From: JAAZBW01 sp035647855 | Lineage (GTDB): Bacteria; Actinomycetota; Actinomycetes; Actinomycetales; Actinomycetaceae | NCBI GenBank assembly: GCA_035647855.1 | Contig: DASRMP010000039.1 | Span: 1-64,000 of the forward strand | Direction of reading: 5' to 3' | Length of the DNA: 64,000 nt | In this document: positions 1 to 12,207 of the stretch, in pieces | Layout: the number at the start of each line of letters is the position of its first letter | Numbering within the stretch: position 1 is the stretch's first letter | Notes under the pieces: generated by a model | Told to the model about the DNA's origin: nothing | The model's database searches: none | What the model saw: the letters and a program-made list of their open reading frames with translations, nothing else | Made by a program: the position numbers and the translations under genes

Positions 1-264
1 GCACGAACGTCACATCGGCGAAACCGGGGCGCACGTTCGTCACACGATGGCTGGCGTCCGTCACGATGGCGCAGTGACGTCACTGCGCCATCGTGACGAT
101 CGTGCGCCCTCAGCATTGTGCGTGTGACGATCATGCGCCCCGGTGTGACGATCGTGCGCCCCCGTTGCAGGGCCGGGAAGCGGGTGTGACGATCGTGCGC
201 CCCGGTGTGACGATCGTGCGCCCCCGTTGCAGGGCCGGGAAGCGGATGTGACGATCGTGCGCCC
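1..264. repeat. phased repeat array around a 40-bp palindrome
   Basis: Intergenic array. Forward copies of the 17-bp unit GTGACGATCGTGCGCCC begin at 93, 124 (one mismatch), 145, 186, 207 and 248. Reversed copies, each with one mismatch, lie at 1-13 and 30-44, and a partial one at 54-64. The two orientations face each other across a perfect palindrome at 59-98 (centre GACGTC). A perfect 41-bp direct repeat lies at 143-183 and 205-245. Spacings between forward copies are 31, 21, 41, 21 and 41 bp, close to whole helical turns. Function unknown; a protein-binding array or an extragenic repeat family are the two readings. The left edge of the window cuts it. Confidence 0.8.
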
Positions 265-571
265 TGGAGGAACTCGCCGGGACGGACGCGCACAAGCTCC
301 AATCGGTGAGAGCGACCAGGCGACGTCGTCGAGAAACACCGGTGCCGGACCGGCCGCATGCGAATCGGACCGAAGATCGGCACTGGAGGACAGCAGAACG
401 GAAGGACAGGCCTCGCCAAGCGCCCGGATGACGCGCACACCGTCACAAACCCGCAGACCAACTACCTGACAGCACTACCTGACAGCACCACGCGAAACCC
501 ACGCCGAATACTCAGCAGGCTCCCGAAGACCAAGGATCGCCAGACGATGGCGACGGCTGCGGCTGGCGGTT
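265..571. other. gene-free stretch, nothing recognised
   Basis: About 300 bases between the repeat array and the 3' end of the methyltransferase. The short open frames here overlap the repeats, have no ribosome binding site and show no recognisable protein motif. No RNA gene or clear terminator was seen. Confidence 0.5.
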
Positions 572-1345
572 CTACGGCAGGTGGCTCGAGACGATCAGCG
601 TGCCAGGGACGTACGGTGCACGTGCCGCGCTCCACGAACCCCAGACGTGGTGGTTCCCCTGGATCCACTGCGGCTCCAGCATGCGGTCGATGACGAATCC
701 GGCACCGGTCAACCCGGAGACCAGGTCCTCGAACGTGTGCTGGAACTCGGCGTACCGAAGCTCGGTGCCCTCGGCTTCGAGATACGGTACCGAATCGAAA
801 TAGGGACGAACCACCCGTAGGTGCTCAGGGTCCGGATCATCCGCGAAGCCCCACCTCATGGGATGCGAGGTCGAGAAGACCCACAGCCCGCCGGGCCGGA
901 GGACTCGCGCGACGTCGTCGAAGATCCGCTCAGGGTCGGGCACGAAGGGGATCGCACCGAACGCGGTGAACACGACATCGAAGGATTCACTCGCGCACGG
1001 GAGCTCCCTGGCATCGCCCTGGACGAGTTCGACGGCGAGCCGATGGTCCTCGTTCAGTTGCCGCGCCCGTTCGAGCATCCCCGGAGAGAGATCGAGACCG
1101 GTCGCGCGGCCTCCGCGGGAGGCGACCCAACGCGAACCCTGCGCCGCGCCGCAGCCGACTTCAAGAACGTCACGCCCGGCCACGTCACCGAGCAGACCTG
1201 CGGCATCTTCGTCCACGCCCTCGGGACACCACAGCAGCCGCACGTCTCCGAGCATCTTGCCGTGCTCCGTCAGGTACTCGTCCGCGTAGCCCGACCAGAA
1301 ACCGGCGTTGGCGCGCGCGAACTCGTCGCGGTAATCAGGTGTCAT
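572..1345 (-). CDS. class I SAM-dependent methyltransferase
   Basis: A 257-residue protein with a Methyltransf_11-type fold. Motif I is VLEVGCGAAQGS (about residues 61-72), followed by the acidic motif II GLDLSPGML, QGDAREL, and FDVVFTAFGAIPFV. The late motif LRPGGLWVFSTSHP is also typical. It should transfer a methyl group from S-adenosylmethionine; the substrate cannot be read from sequence. It is divergent from rpsA, 130 bp from the rpsA start. Family call secure, specific role unknown. Confidence 0.85.
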   Translation of the reverse strand: MTPDYRDEFARANAGFWSGYADEYLTEHGKMLGDVRLLWCPEGVDEDAAGLLGDVAGRDVLEVGCGAAQGSRWVASRGGRATGLDLSPGMLERARQLNEDHRLAVELVQGDARELPCASESFDVVFTAFGAIPFVPDPERIFDDVARVLRPGGLWVFSTSHPMRWGFADDPDPEHLRVVRPYFDSVPYLEAEGTELRYAEFQHTFEDLVSGLTGAGFVIDRMLEPQWIQGNHHVWGSWSAARAPYVPGTLIVSSHLP

Positions 1346-1371
1346 GGCGCAAGTCTCTCGGACAACCCGCT

Positions 1372-1400
1372 TTGCTACAGCTTGTCCCTGGTAGTAGGCT
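1372..1400 (+). promoter_or_regulatory. probable rpsA promoter
   Basis: TTGCTA (1372-1377), a 17-bp spacer, then TAGGCT (1395-1400). This would start transcription near 1407 and give a leader of about 70 bases before the rpsA ATG at 1476. Confidence 0.55.
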
Positions 1401-1475
1401 CACCGTTTGGCGACGCCTGCCGTCGCTGACCCTTGTCCATCCACTAGTTTCTGTCCGTATCGGAGCCCCTATTCA

Positions 1476-2933
1476 ATGACCATCACAACGCCCGACCAGG
1501 CGAACGTCCCCCAGGTCACCGTCAATGACATCGGCAGCGACGAGGAGATCCTCGCAGCGGTCGACGAGACGATCAAATACTTCAATGACGGGGACATCGT
1601 CGAGGGAACCGTCGTCAAAGTCGATCGTGACGAGGTTCTCCTCGACATCGGCTACAAGACAGAGGGTGTCATACTCTCTCGCGAACTGTCGATCAAGCAC
1701 GATGTGGATCCCGACGATGTCGTAGCCGTCGGTGACCGCATCGAGGCACTCGTCCTCCAGAAGGAGGACAAGGAAGGCCGCCTCCTCCTGTCCAAGAAGC
1801 GCGCTCAGTACGAACGCGCCTGGGGCACCATCGAGAAGGTCAAGGAAGAGGACGGGGTCGTCACCGGCACCGTCATCGAGGTCGTCAAGGGCGGCCTCAT
1901 TCTCGACATCGGCCTGCGCGGCTTCCTTCCCGCCTCCTTGGTGGAGATGCGCCGCGTCCGCGACCTGCAGCCGTACATCGGCAGGCAGCTCGAGGCGAAG
2001 ATCATCGAACTCGACAAGAACCGCAACAACGTGGTCCTCTCGCGCCGCGCATGGCTTGAGCAGACCCAGTCCGAGGTCAGGTCCACCTTCCTGAACACCC
2101 TCCAGAAGGGCCAGGTCCGCACCGGTATCGTCTCCTCGATCGTCAACTTCGGCGCATTTGTCGACCTCGGCGGCGTGGACGGCCTCGTGCACGTCTCGGA
2201 GCTCTCCTGGAAGCACATCGATCACCCCTCAGAGGTGGTCGAGGTCGGTCAGGAGGTCACCGTCGAGGTGCTCGACGTCGACATGGACCGTGAGCGCGTC
2301 TCGCTGTCCCTCAAGGCGACCCAGGAAGACCCGTGGCAGGCGTTCGCACGCACCCACGCGATCGGCCAGGTCGTCCCCGGCGTCGTTACCAAGCTGGTCC
2401 CGTTCGGCGCGTTCGTGCGTGTCGAGGACGGCATCGAAGGCCTCGTTCACATCTCCGAACTGGCGCTGCGCCACGTGGAGGTGCCGGAGCAGATCGTCAA
2501 GGTCAACGACCACGTTTTCGTGAAGGTCATCGACATCGACCTCGAGCGTCGCCGCATCTCGCTGTCCATCAAGCAGGCCAACGAGGGCGTCGACCCGAAC
2601 TCGGACGACTTCGACCCGTCGCTCTACGGCATGGCCGCGGAGTACGACGAGAACGGCAACTACAAGTACCCCGAGGGCTTCGACCCGGAGACCAACGAGT
2701 GGATCGAAGGCTTCGAGGCGCAGCGTGAGGCCTGGGAGGCGCAGTACGCGCAGGCCCAGGAGCGCTGGATGGCCCACAAGGCACAGGTTGCCCGTGCGGT
2801 GGAGGCCGACTACGCGGACGTCGGCGAAGAGCACAGCCCGTCCGCCTACAGTTCCACCGGCGGTGACGCCGAGGGCACCCTGGCCTCCGACGAGGCCCTT
2901 GCCGCCCTTCGTGAGAAGCTCACAGGCCACTGA
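1476..2933 (+). CDS. rpsA: 30S ribosomal protein S1
   Basis: A 485-residue ribosomal protein S1 that helps the 30S subunit bind mRNA. Four S1 (OB-fold) domains are visible, starting near GDIVEGTVVKVDRDEVLLDI, GVVTGTVIEVVKGGLILDI, GQVRTGIVSSIVNFGAFVDL and GQVVPGVVTKLVPFGAFVRV. An acidic, Tyr/Glu-rich C-terminal tail follows. Four domains is the actinobacterial form (proteobacteria have six). The ATG at 1476 is chosen because MTITTPDQ is a typical S1 start; an in-frame upstream ATG at 1407 would add 23 residues unlike the family and lies at the predicted transcription start. A hairpin terminator follows. Confidence 0.96.
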   Translation: MTITTPDQANVPQVTVNDIGSDEEILAAVDETIKYFNDGDIVEGTVVKVDRDEVLLDIGYKTEGVILSRELSIKHDVDPDDVVAVGDRIEALVLQKEDKEGRLLLSKKRAQYERAWGTIEKVKEEDGVVTGTVIEVVKGGLILDIGLRGFLPASLVEMRRVRDLQPYIGRQLEAKIIELDKNRNNVVLSRRAWLEQTQSEVRSTFLNTLQKGQVRTGIVSSIVNFGAFVDLGGVDGLVHVSELSWKHIDHPSEVVEVGQEVTVEVLDVDMDRERVSLSLKATQEDPWQAFARTHAIGQVVPGVVTKLVPFGAFVRVEDGIEGLVHISELALRHVEVPEQIVKVNDHVFVKVIDIDLERRRISLSIKQANEGVDPNSDDFDPSLYGMAAEYDENGNYKYPEGFDPETNEWIEGFEAQREAWEAQYAQAQERWMAHKAQVARAVEADYADVGEEHSPSAYSSTGGDAEGTLASDEALAALREKLTGH

Positions 2934-2964
2934 TCGACCTGATCGTCTCCCAGTAGCCAACAGT

Positions 2965-3000
2965 GAGGCCCGTCCCGTGTGGGACGGGCCTCGCCCATTT
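2965..3000 (+). terminator. rho-independent terminator after rpsA
   Basis: GAGGCCCGTCCC (2965-2976) pairs perfectly with GGGACGGGCCTC (2981-2992) across a GTGT loop. A short T run follows near 2998. Confidence 0.8.
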
Positions 3001-3008
3001 TCCAGGCC

Positions 3009-3014
3009 TACCAT
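3009..3014 (+). promoter_or_regulatory. -10 box of leader ORF and coaE (leaderless)
   Basis: TACCAT followed by six bases and then the ATG at 3021. This spacing puts the transcription start at the start codon itself. Confidence 0.5.
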
Positions 3015-3020
3015 GGCAGC

Positions 3021-3140
3021 ATGCGAGTGCTCCTCACCGGGTTCGGCCCATTCCCCGGCATCCCCGAGTCGCTCGTCGCTGCCGTCCGAGTCGCTGCGAG
3101 ACCGCGCGATCTCGTGCCGCCGGGAGGTGACCTTGCATGA
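3021..3140 (+). pseudogene. truncated pyroglutamyl-peptidase (C15) relic acting as leader ORF
   Basis: A 39-codon ORF. Its first 15 residues, MRVLLTGFGPFPGIP, match the start of pyrrolidone-carboxylate peptidase (peptidase C15, Pcp). After that the family sequence is lost and the frame ends in TGA at 3138-3140. The ATG of coaE at 3137 overlaps this stop (ATGA), so coaE translation can be coupled to it. The -10 box at 3009-3014 gives a leaderless start. Reading: most of a pcp gene has been deleted and the 5' stub, with its promoter, now drives coaE. No catalytic Cys/Glu/His region remains, so no peptidase activity is expected. Confidence 0.55.
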
Positions 3141-3748
3141 GCGTCACTGTTGGCCTCACGGGCGGGATCGGCTCCGGGAAGTCCACGGTCGCACGCATGC
3201 TGGCGGAGCGTGGAGCCATCGTCGTCGACGCCGACAGGATCGCTCGCGAAGTGGTCGCGCCGGGGACCGATGGCCTCGCCGCCGTCGACCGGGAGTTCCC
3301 GGGCGTCGTCGTCGACGGCGTGCTCGACCGCGCAGCCCTCGCCGCGCTGGTATTCACGAACCCGGCGGCTCTCGGCAGGCTCGAGGCGATCACGCACCCC
3401 CTGATCGACGCCCGGATCAGCGAACTCACCGCTGCGGCCGGGGCTGGGAACGTCGTCGTCGTGGAGGTGCCCTTGCTCGTAGAGAAGGGACGCGAGGGGG
3501 TGTACGACGCCGTGGTCGCCGTGGGCGCGGGTGAGGATGTGCGGCGGAAACGGCTGAGGGAGACGCGCGGCATGACCGACGACGACGTCACCGCCCGGCT
3601 GGCGAACCAGGCCAGCGACGCGCAACGGCGTGAGATGGCCGACTACTGGATCGAGAACGAGGGGAGTGCGGCGGACTTGGAGCGCGCCGTGGACGAGGTG
3701 TGGCGGCGGCTCGCAAGGCTTCCGGCGGATGGGCCGACGAACGGCTGA
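3137..3748 (+). CDS. coaE: dephospho-CoA kinase
   Basis: A 203-residue kinase for the last step of coenzyme A synthesis: phosphorylation of the 3'-OH of dephospho-CoA using ATP. The P-loop GLTGGIGSGKST is at residues 6-17, followed by VVDADRIAREVV (substrate Asp/Arg). ITHPLI and the VVVVEVPLLVEKG strand are CoaE signatures. Length fits the family's single-domain form. The start overlaps the stop of the short leader ORF (ATGA). In many actinobacteria coaE also lies between rpsA and uvrB. Confidence 0.95.
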   Translation: MSVTVGLTGGIGSGKSTVARMLAERGAIVVDADRIAREVVAPGTDGLAAVDREFPGVVVDGVLDRAALAALVFTNPAALGRLEAITHPLIDARISELTAAAGAGNVVVVEVPLLVEKGREGVYDAVVAVGAGEDVRRKRLRETRGMTDDDVTARLANQASDAQRREMADYWIENEGSAADLERAVDEVWRRLARLPADGPTNG

Positions 3749-3794
3749 CCGGGAGCGGAACCTGCCTGGAGACGTGAACATCAGTGCGCCGATC

Positions 3795-3800
3795 TAGTCT
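3795..3800 (+). promoter_or_regulatory. -10 box of uvrB (leaderless)
   Basis: TAGTCT, then six bases (GGACGC), then the uvrB ATG at 3807. No LexA-type palindrome is visible here, unlike upstream of uvrA. Confidence 0.5.
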
Positions 3801-3806
3801 GGACGC

Positions 3807-5882
3807 ATGACTCAGCAATCGGTGCGCCGCAGCGTGAAGCCTTTCGAGGTCGTCTCGTCGTTCCGGCCTTCGGGCGATCAGCCGGAGGCGATCCAGGAAC
3901 TCGCGGACCGGTTGAAGGCGGGGGAGAAGGACATCGTTCTCCTCGGCGCCACCGGCACGGGCAAGTCCGCAACCACTGCCTGGCTGATCGAGAGGATTCA
4001 GCGTCCCACGCTCGTGATAGCGCCGAACAAGACCCTCGCGGCACAGCTGGCGAGTGAGTTCCGCGAGTTGATGCCGAACAACGCGGTGGAGTATTTCGTC
4101 TCCTACTACGACTACTACCAGCCGGAGGCGTACGTCCCGCAGACGGACACGTACATCGAGAAGGACTCGTCCATCAATGACGAGGTGGAGCGGCTGCGGC
4201 ACTCGGCCACCAACTCGCTGCTGACGCGGCGGGACGTGGTGGTCGTCGCGTCGGTGTCGTGCATCTACGGCCTCGGCACGCCGCAGGAGTATGTCGATCG
4301 GATGGTGCCGCTCGAGGTCGGGATGGAGATCGGGCGGGACCAGTTGCTGCGCAGGTTCGTCGAGATGCAGTACGTCCGCAACGATTTGGCCTTCACCCGC
4401 GGCACGTTCCGCGTGCGCGGGGACACGATCGAGATCATTCCTGTCTACGAGGAACTCGCGATCCGGATCGAGATGTTCGGTGACGAGATCGAGGCGCTCT
4501 CGCACCTGCATCCTCTGACCGGCAAACCGGTGCGATCGGTGGAACACCTCTACTTGTTCCCGGCCTCGCACTACGTGGCCGGCGCCGAGCGCATGCAGCG
4601 GGCCATCAGGTCGATTGAGGAGGAACTGGATGAGCGGCTCGCGCAATTGGACCGCCAGAACAAGCTCCTCGAGAAGCAGCGGTTGCGGATGCGTACAACG
4701 TACGACCTGGAGATGTTGCAGCAGATCGGCACATGCTCCGGGATCGAGAACTACTCGCGCCACATCGATGGGCGCGGGCCCGGCACTCCGCCCCACACGC
4801 TGCTCGACTATTTCCCGGAGGACTTCCTGCTCGTCATCGACGAGTCGCACGTGACCGTGCCGCAGATCGGCGCCATGTACGAGGGAGACATGTCCCGGAA
4901 GCGCACCCTGGTGGACTACGGGTTCCGGCTTCCCTCGGCGCTCGACAACCGGCCGCTCATGTGGGACGAGTTCCTGCAGCGGATCGGTCAGACCGTGTAC
5001 CTCTCGGCCACGCCCGGGCCGTACGAGCTCTCCCAGTCGGACGGCGTGGTTGAGCAGATCATCCGACCCACTGGTCTCGTGGACCCGAAGGTGGTGGTGA
5101 AACCGACCAAAGGCCAGATCGATGATCTGCTCGAGGAGATCCGCGCACGTACGGAACGCAACGAGCGCGTTCTCGTCACCACGCTCACCAAGAAGATGGC
5201 AGAGGATCTCACGGACTACCTGCTGGAACGCGGCATCAAGGTGCAGTACCTCCACTCGGACGTCGATACGCTCCGGCGGGTGGAACTCCTGCGCGAGCTA
5301 CGCCTTGGGCAGAGCGACGTGCTGGTCGGCATCAACCTCCTGCGCGAAGGCCTCGACCTCCCGGAAGTCTCGCTGGTCGCGATCCTGGACGCGGACAAGC
5401 AGGGCTTCCTCCGCTCGGCCACGTCGCTCATACAGACCATCGGACGCGCCGCCCGCAACGTCTCGGGTGAGGTTCACATGTACGCGGACTCGGTCACCCC
5501 GGCCATGCGTCAAGCCATCGACGAGACGGACCGCCGGCGCGAGAAGCAACTCGCTCATAACAAGGAGCACGGGATTGACCCGACGCCGCTGCGCAAGAGA
5601 ATCGCCGACGTGACCGACATGCTCGCGCGCGAGGAGATCGACACGCGTGAACTGCTGGAGGGAGGCTATCGGCAACCAGCTGAAGAGCAACTCGCGGAGG
5701 TGATCACACTCAGCAGCAGGTTCACCCACGTGGCGGCGCGGGAACTGGCGCAGCTGATCGAGGAACTCTCGGTGCAGATGCGCGGCGCGGCCGAGGAACT
5801 GCGGTTCGAGCTCGCCGCGAGGCTGCGGGATGAGATCGCGGACCTGAAAAAGGAGCTTCGTCAGATGCAAGCGACCCTGTAG
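3807..5882 (+). CDS. uvrB: excinuclease ABC subunit B
   Basis: A 691-residue UvrB, the damage-verifying helicase-like core of nucleotide excision repair; it receives DNA from UvrA and recruits UvrC. Walker A GATGTGKS is at residues 47-54. The β-hairpin segment YYDYYQPEAYVP, which clamps the DNA strand, lies near residue 100. The DESH Walker B box starts at residue 345. Late helicase motifs include NLLREGLDLPEVSLV and QTIGRAARN. The C-terminal UVR domain (ELSVQMRGAAEELRFELAAR) binds UvrC. The start is preceded by a leaderless-type -10. A TerC gene separates uvrB from uvrA-uvrC. Confidence 0.97.
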   Translation: MTQQSVRRSVKPFEVVSSFRPSGDQPEAIQELADRLKAGEKDIVLLGATGTGKSATTAWLIERIQRPTLVIAPNKTLAAQLASEFRELMPNNAVEYFVSYYDYYQPEAYVPQTDTYIEKDSSINDEVERLRHSATNSLLTRRDVVVVASVSCIYGLGTPQEYVDRMVPLEVGMEIGRDQLLRRFVEMQYVRNDLAFTRGTFRVRGDTIEIIPVYEELAIRIEMFGDEIEALSHLHPLTGKPVRSVEHLYLFPASHYVAGAERMQRAIRSIEEELDERLAQLDRQNKLLEKQRLRMRTTYDLEMLQQIGTCSGIENYSRHIDGRGPGTPPHTLLDYFPEDFLLVIDESHVTVPQIGAMYEGDMSRKRTLVDYGFRLPSALDNRPLMWDEFLQRIGQTVYLSATPGPYELSQSDGVVEQIIRPTGLVDPKVVVKPTKGQIDDLLEEIRARTERNERVLVTTLTKKMAEDLTDYLLERGIKVQYLHSDVDTLRRVELLRELRLGQSDVLVGINLLREGLDLPEVSLVAILDADKQGFLRSATSLIQTIGRAARNVSGEVHMYADSVTPAMRQAIDETDRRREKQLAHNKEHGIDPTPLRKRIADVTDMLAREEIDTRELLEGGYRQPAEEQLAEVITLSSRFTHVAARELAQLIEELSVQMRGAAEELRFELAARLRDEIADLKKELRQMQATL

Positions 5883-6059
5883 GAAGGGTGATGCAGACAA
5901 CTTTCATGCGAAACGTGGCAAGTCAAGGGGAAGTGCGCCGCTAATCTATTGCGGAAAGGTAGTATCCCTTCAGTCGCCAGATCATCCATGGACGGATGAA
6001 CGGCGAGGTCAGATCGCTCGCAGGACCCCCCTACGAGTGCGATTACAAGGCGGAGGAAC

Positions 6060-7124
6060 ATGCTAGGCCACGGCTATTTACCCGTGAACTTCGAGATCGT
6101 CGCACTCATCGTGATGGTCGGCATTATCACATTCGACCTCTTGATGGTCCTGCGTCGGCCGCACGTGCCTTCGTTCAAGGAGTGCATCTTCTGGGTCGGT
6201 CTCTACGTCTCGCTGGCGCTGATCTTCGGCGTGATCCTCTTCTTGGTCGCGGACCCCGCCCACCAGCAGGACGTGATGGTCGAGTTCTACGCCGGATGGT
6301 TGACGGAATACTCGTTGTCGATCGACAACCTGTTCATCTTCATCATCGTGCTGGCGAACTTCCGGGTGCCACCGAAGAACCAGCAGAAGGTTCTCATGCT
6401 CGGCATCCTGATCGCACTGATCCTGCGCGCGATCATGATCATCCTCGGCGCCGCCCTCATCAACGAGTTCGCCTGGGTGTTCTACATCTTCGGCGCCTTC
6501 CTGATCTACACCGCGATCAAGCTCGTCCTGCCCGAGAAGGACACTGGCGACGAATACGAAGAGGGCAAGTTCATCAGCTTCGCCCGCAAGCGTCTCAACG
6601 TGGGCACCGAGTGGGACGAGGGCAAGTGGCGCACTGTTGACGAGAGCGGCAAGAGCATCTGGACCCCGATGATCCTGGTGGTCATCGCGCTTGGTGGTGC
6701 GGACCTCATGTTCGCGCTCGACTCGATCCCCGCGATCTTCGGTATCACGCAGGACCCGTTCATCGTCTTCGCGACCAACCTGTTCGCCCTCATGGGCCTG
6801 AGGCAGCTCTACTTCCTCCTCGGTGGACTGCTGGACCGCCTGGTCTACCTGCCGTACGGGCTTTCGTTCATCCTCGGCTTCATCGGGGTGAAGCTCATCC
6901 TCCACGCGATGCACGAGAACAACCTCCCGTTCATCAACAACGGCCAGCCGATCGAATGGGGACCGTCGATTACGTCGATCCAGTCCCTGCTCGTCATCGT
7001 CGTCACTCTGGTCCTCACGACCGTCCTCTCGTTGACCGTTGGGAAGTCGCGCGCCGAAGCCAAGGAAGCGGAAGCCGCCGAGCTTCCGGCGCCTCCGGAG
7101 GAAGTCACCGCCGGCGTGAAGTAG
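6060..7124 (+). CDS. TerC family membrane protein
   Basis: A 354-residue integral membrane protein with about eight to nine hydrophobic helices. It carries the TerC signatures SLSIDNLFIFIIVLANF (about residues 84-100) and ADLMFALDSIPAIFGITQDP, each with the conserved membrane Asp. The family (tellurium resistance TerC, E. coli Alx, Bacillus MeeF/MeeY) includes manganese exporters, some serving exoenzyme metalation; that is the likely role here. The charged tail (EAKEAEAAELPAPPEE) is cytosolic or disordered. The 177-base region upstream has a GGAGG-like site (AAGGCGGAGGAAC) just before the ATG. Metal specificity is not visible from sequence. Confidence 0.9.
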   Translation: MLGHGYLPVNFEIVALIVMVGIITFDLLMVLRRPHVPSFKECIFWVGLYVSLALIFGVILFLVADPAHQQDVMVEFYAGWLTEYSLSIDNLFIFIIVLANFRVPPKNQQKVLMLGILIALILRAIMIILGAALINEFAWVFYIFGAFLIYTAIKLVLPEKDTGDEYEEGKFISFARKRLNVGTEWDEGKWRTVDESGKSIWTPMILVVIALGGADLMFALDSIPAIFGITQDPFIVFATNLFALMGLRQLYFLLGGLLDRLVYLPYGLSFILGFIGVKLILHAMHENNLPFINNGQPIEWGPSITSIQSLLVIVVTLVLTTVLSLTVGKSRAEAKEAEAAELPAPPEEVTAGVK

Positions 7125-7147
7125 GCCCGGATTACCTTTCCGATCGT

Positions 7148-7182
7148 TTGCCTGGTCTGTCCTTCGTGGGTGGGCCAGGCAA
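7148..7182 (+). terminator. possible terminator after terC
   Basis: TTGCCTGG (7148-7155) pairs with CCAGGCAA (7175-7182). No T run follows, so termination is uncertain. Confidence 0.4.
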
Positions 7183-7240
7183 TCGCATGTCAGGGCACGC
7201 TGCGGCCGCCTGCGGAGTCCGGATGCGACCAATAGCACCT

Positions 7241-7256
7241 TCGAACAGGTGTACGA
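7241..7256 (+). promoter_or_regulatory. LexA (SOS) box upstream of uvrA
   Basis: TCGAACAGGTGTACGA matches the actinobacterial LexA operator TCGAAC-N4-GTTCGA with one mismatch. It sits in the -35 to -20 region of the uvrA promoter, where LexA binding would block RNA polymerase. Confidence 0.75.
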
Positions 7257-7272
7257 TTCGTTCGGAAATGGT

Positions 7273-7278
7273 TAGTAT
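7273..7278 (+). promoter_or_regulatory. -10 box of uvrA (leaderless)
   Basis: TAGTAT, six bases (GCCACG), then the GTG start at 7285. There is no Shine-Dalgarno sequence, so the mRNA is probably leaderless. Confidence 0.55.
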
Positions 7279-7284
7279 GCCACG

Positions 7285-10138
<2,854 letters not shown>

Positions 10139-10146
<8 letters not shown>

Positions 10147-12121
10147 CCCCGCGAGCTACCGGCCGCGCAATGTTCCGACCGGGCCCGGCGTCTACCGGTT
10201 CCGCGACCCCGAAGGCCGGGTGCTGTACGTCGGCAAGGCCAGGAACCTCCGCGCGCGTCTCTCCAACTACTTCCAGCCGCCCGAGCGACTCCACCCGCGG
10301 ACCCGTTCGATGGTCGAGGCGGCGAGTTCCGTCCAGTGGACCACGGTCGCCAACGAGGCGGAGGCACTGACCCTCGAGTACACGTGGATCAAGGAGTTCA
10401 CGCCTCGCTACAACATCGTCTTCCGTGACGACAAGTCCTACCCGTATCTCGCCGTCACCCTCTCCGAGGAGGTTCCCCGCGTGTTCGTGACGCGCGGGAC
10501 GCACACACGGGGAAATCGGTATTTCGGGCCCTACACGAACGTCGGTGCGCTCCGAGAGACCCTCGATCTCCTGCTACGCGTATTCCCGGTACGTTCGTGC
10601 ACCGCAGGCGTGTACCGGCGCGCCGCCAACGCGGGGCGGCCGTGTCTGCTCGGGTACATCGACAAGTGCTCTGCGCCGTGCGTGTGCCGCGTCTCGCCCG
10701 AGGAACACCGCAGGCTTGCAGAACAACTCTGCGACTTCATGACCGGAGACTCTGCGCCCGTGCTGACACGTCTCGAGCGCGAGATGCGGGAGGCTGCTGC
10801 TTCCCACGATTTCGAGACGGCGGCGCGCCGCCGCGACGACCTCGCGGCCATGAATCGCGTTCTGCAGCGTAACGCGGTCGTCCTGCCCGCCGGGACTGAT
10901 GCGGATGTCTTCGGGCTGGCCACGGACGAGCTCCAGGCCTCCGTGCAGGTCTTCTTCGTTCGCGACGGACGCGTGCGCGGCCAACGGGGCTGGATAACCG
11001 ACCGAACCGACGACTCATCGTTACCCGAACTTGCCGAGCGGCTGCTCTCCCAGGCATATGGGCCCGCCGCAGAGGGCACGGACACCGAACTGGGTGTGCC
11101 ACGGGAGGTGCTCGTCCCGGAACTCCCCGCCGATTTCGCTGCCATTTGCGAATGGCTGCGCGCCATCCGAGGCAGCAATGTCGACCTCCGGGTTCCCCGT
11201 CGCGGCGACAAGCGTGTCCTCATGGAGACCGTTACCCGCAACGCCGAGGAGGCGCTCGCCGCCGAGAAGCTCCGGCGGGGGAGCGATCTCGCATCACGTT
11301 CGCGGGCCATCGAGGAATTGCAGCGCGACCTCGGCCTCGCCGAACCACCCCTCCGGATCGAGTGCTACGACATCTCGCATACCCAGGGCACCCATCAGGT
11401 GGGATCGATGGTGGTGTTCGAGGACGCCATCCCCCGCAAGCGCGACTACCGCACTTTCAACATTCGCGGCAGCGACGGCGAGGGCGCCCGCGACGATACG
11501 GCCGCCATCGCCGAGGTCCTGCGCCGCCGCTTCGCGCGTGTGCCGGTCACGGCGGCAGCGCCCGAGACGTCCGTGTCCGGCGAAGTCGCCGCAGACGCGA
11601 CGGAGACGCGCCCGTTCGCCTACGAACCGGGTCTCCTCGTCATCGACGGCGGAGCGCCACAAGTTGATGCAGCGGCTGCGGTCTTGGCGGAGTTGGGTGA
11701 GAATGTTCCGGTCATCGGTCTCGCGAAACGCCTCGAGGAGGTCTGGTTCCCGGGCGAAGCCTTCCCCATGATCCTGCCGCGAGGCTCGGAGGGGCTTTTC
11801 CTGCTGCAGCGCGTCCGGGACGAGGCCCACCGCTTCGCGATCTCGCGGCACCGCGCGCGCAGGACGAAGGCGATGACCGCCTCGGCATTGGACGAGATCC
11901 CGGGCGTCGGGCCGGCACGCGCGAAAGCCCTGTTGCGGCGCTTCGGTTCGCTGAAGCGACTGCGTGCGGCGAGCCCGGAGGAAGTCGCGGAAATCCGCGG
12001 CATCGGCCCCGGGCTGGCCGAGCGCATCCTTGCCTCGCTCGGTGGCGGTGAGGCCGCGAAGAGCGGGGCGGAGCCCAACGGGGAATCCTCGCCGTCGGCG
12101 AATGGCACGCAACCACGGTGA
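10139..12121 (+). CDS. uvrC: excinuclease ABC subunit C
   Basis: A 660-residue nuclease that makes both incisions in nucleotide excision repair. The GIY-YIG domain is at the N terminus (GPGVYRFRDPEGRVLYVGKA, about residues 14-33). A UVR motif for UvrB contact lies near residue 215. The RNase H-like nuclease region includes RIECYDISHTQGTHQVGSMV and LLVIDGGAPQVDAAAAVL. Tandem helix-hairpin-helix motifs (LDEIPGVGPARAKALL) end the protein. The ATG at 10139 (MADPASYRP) lies inside the end of uvrA and is preferred over a longer frame without family similarity. Confidence 0.97.
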
Positions 12122-12207
12122 CGGAGCAGGCCGCAATCACTGGAGTGCAGCCGCTGGCGGCAACCGGGCGGGGCCCCGCGAGCCCTGCCGCGTGGCATGC
12201 TGGAGCC

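Noticed and set aside
1..264. CRISPR array
   Set aside because: Units occur in both orientations, spacers are short and repeated themselves, and no cas gene is near.
227..693. Overlapping short plus-strand frames (80 and 111 residues) near the repeats
   Set aside because: They run through the repeats, have no ribosome binding site or leaderless box, and show no protein-like conservation pattern.
5883..6059. A yybP-ykoY manganese riboswitch before the TerC gene
   Set aside because: The family often has one, but the conserved core could not be matched with confidence in these 177 bases.
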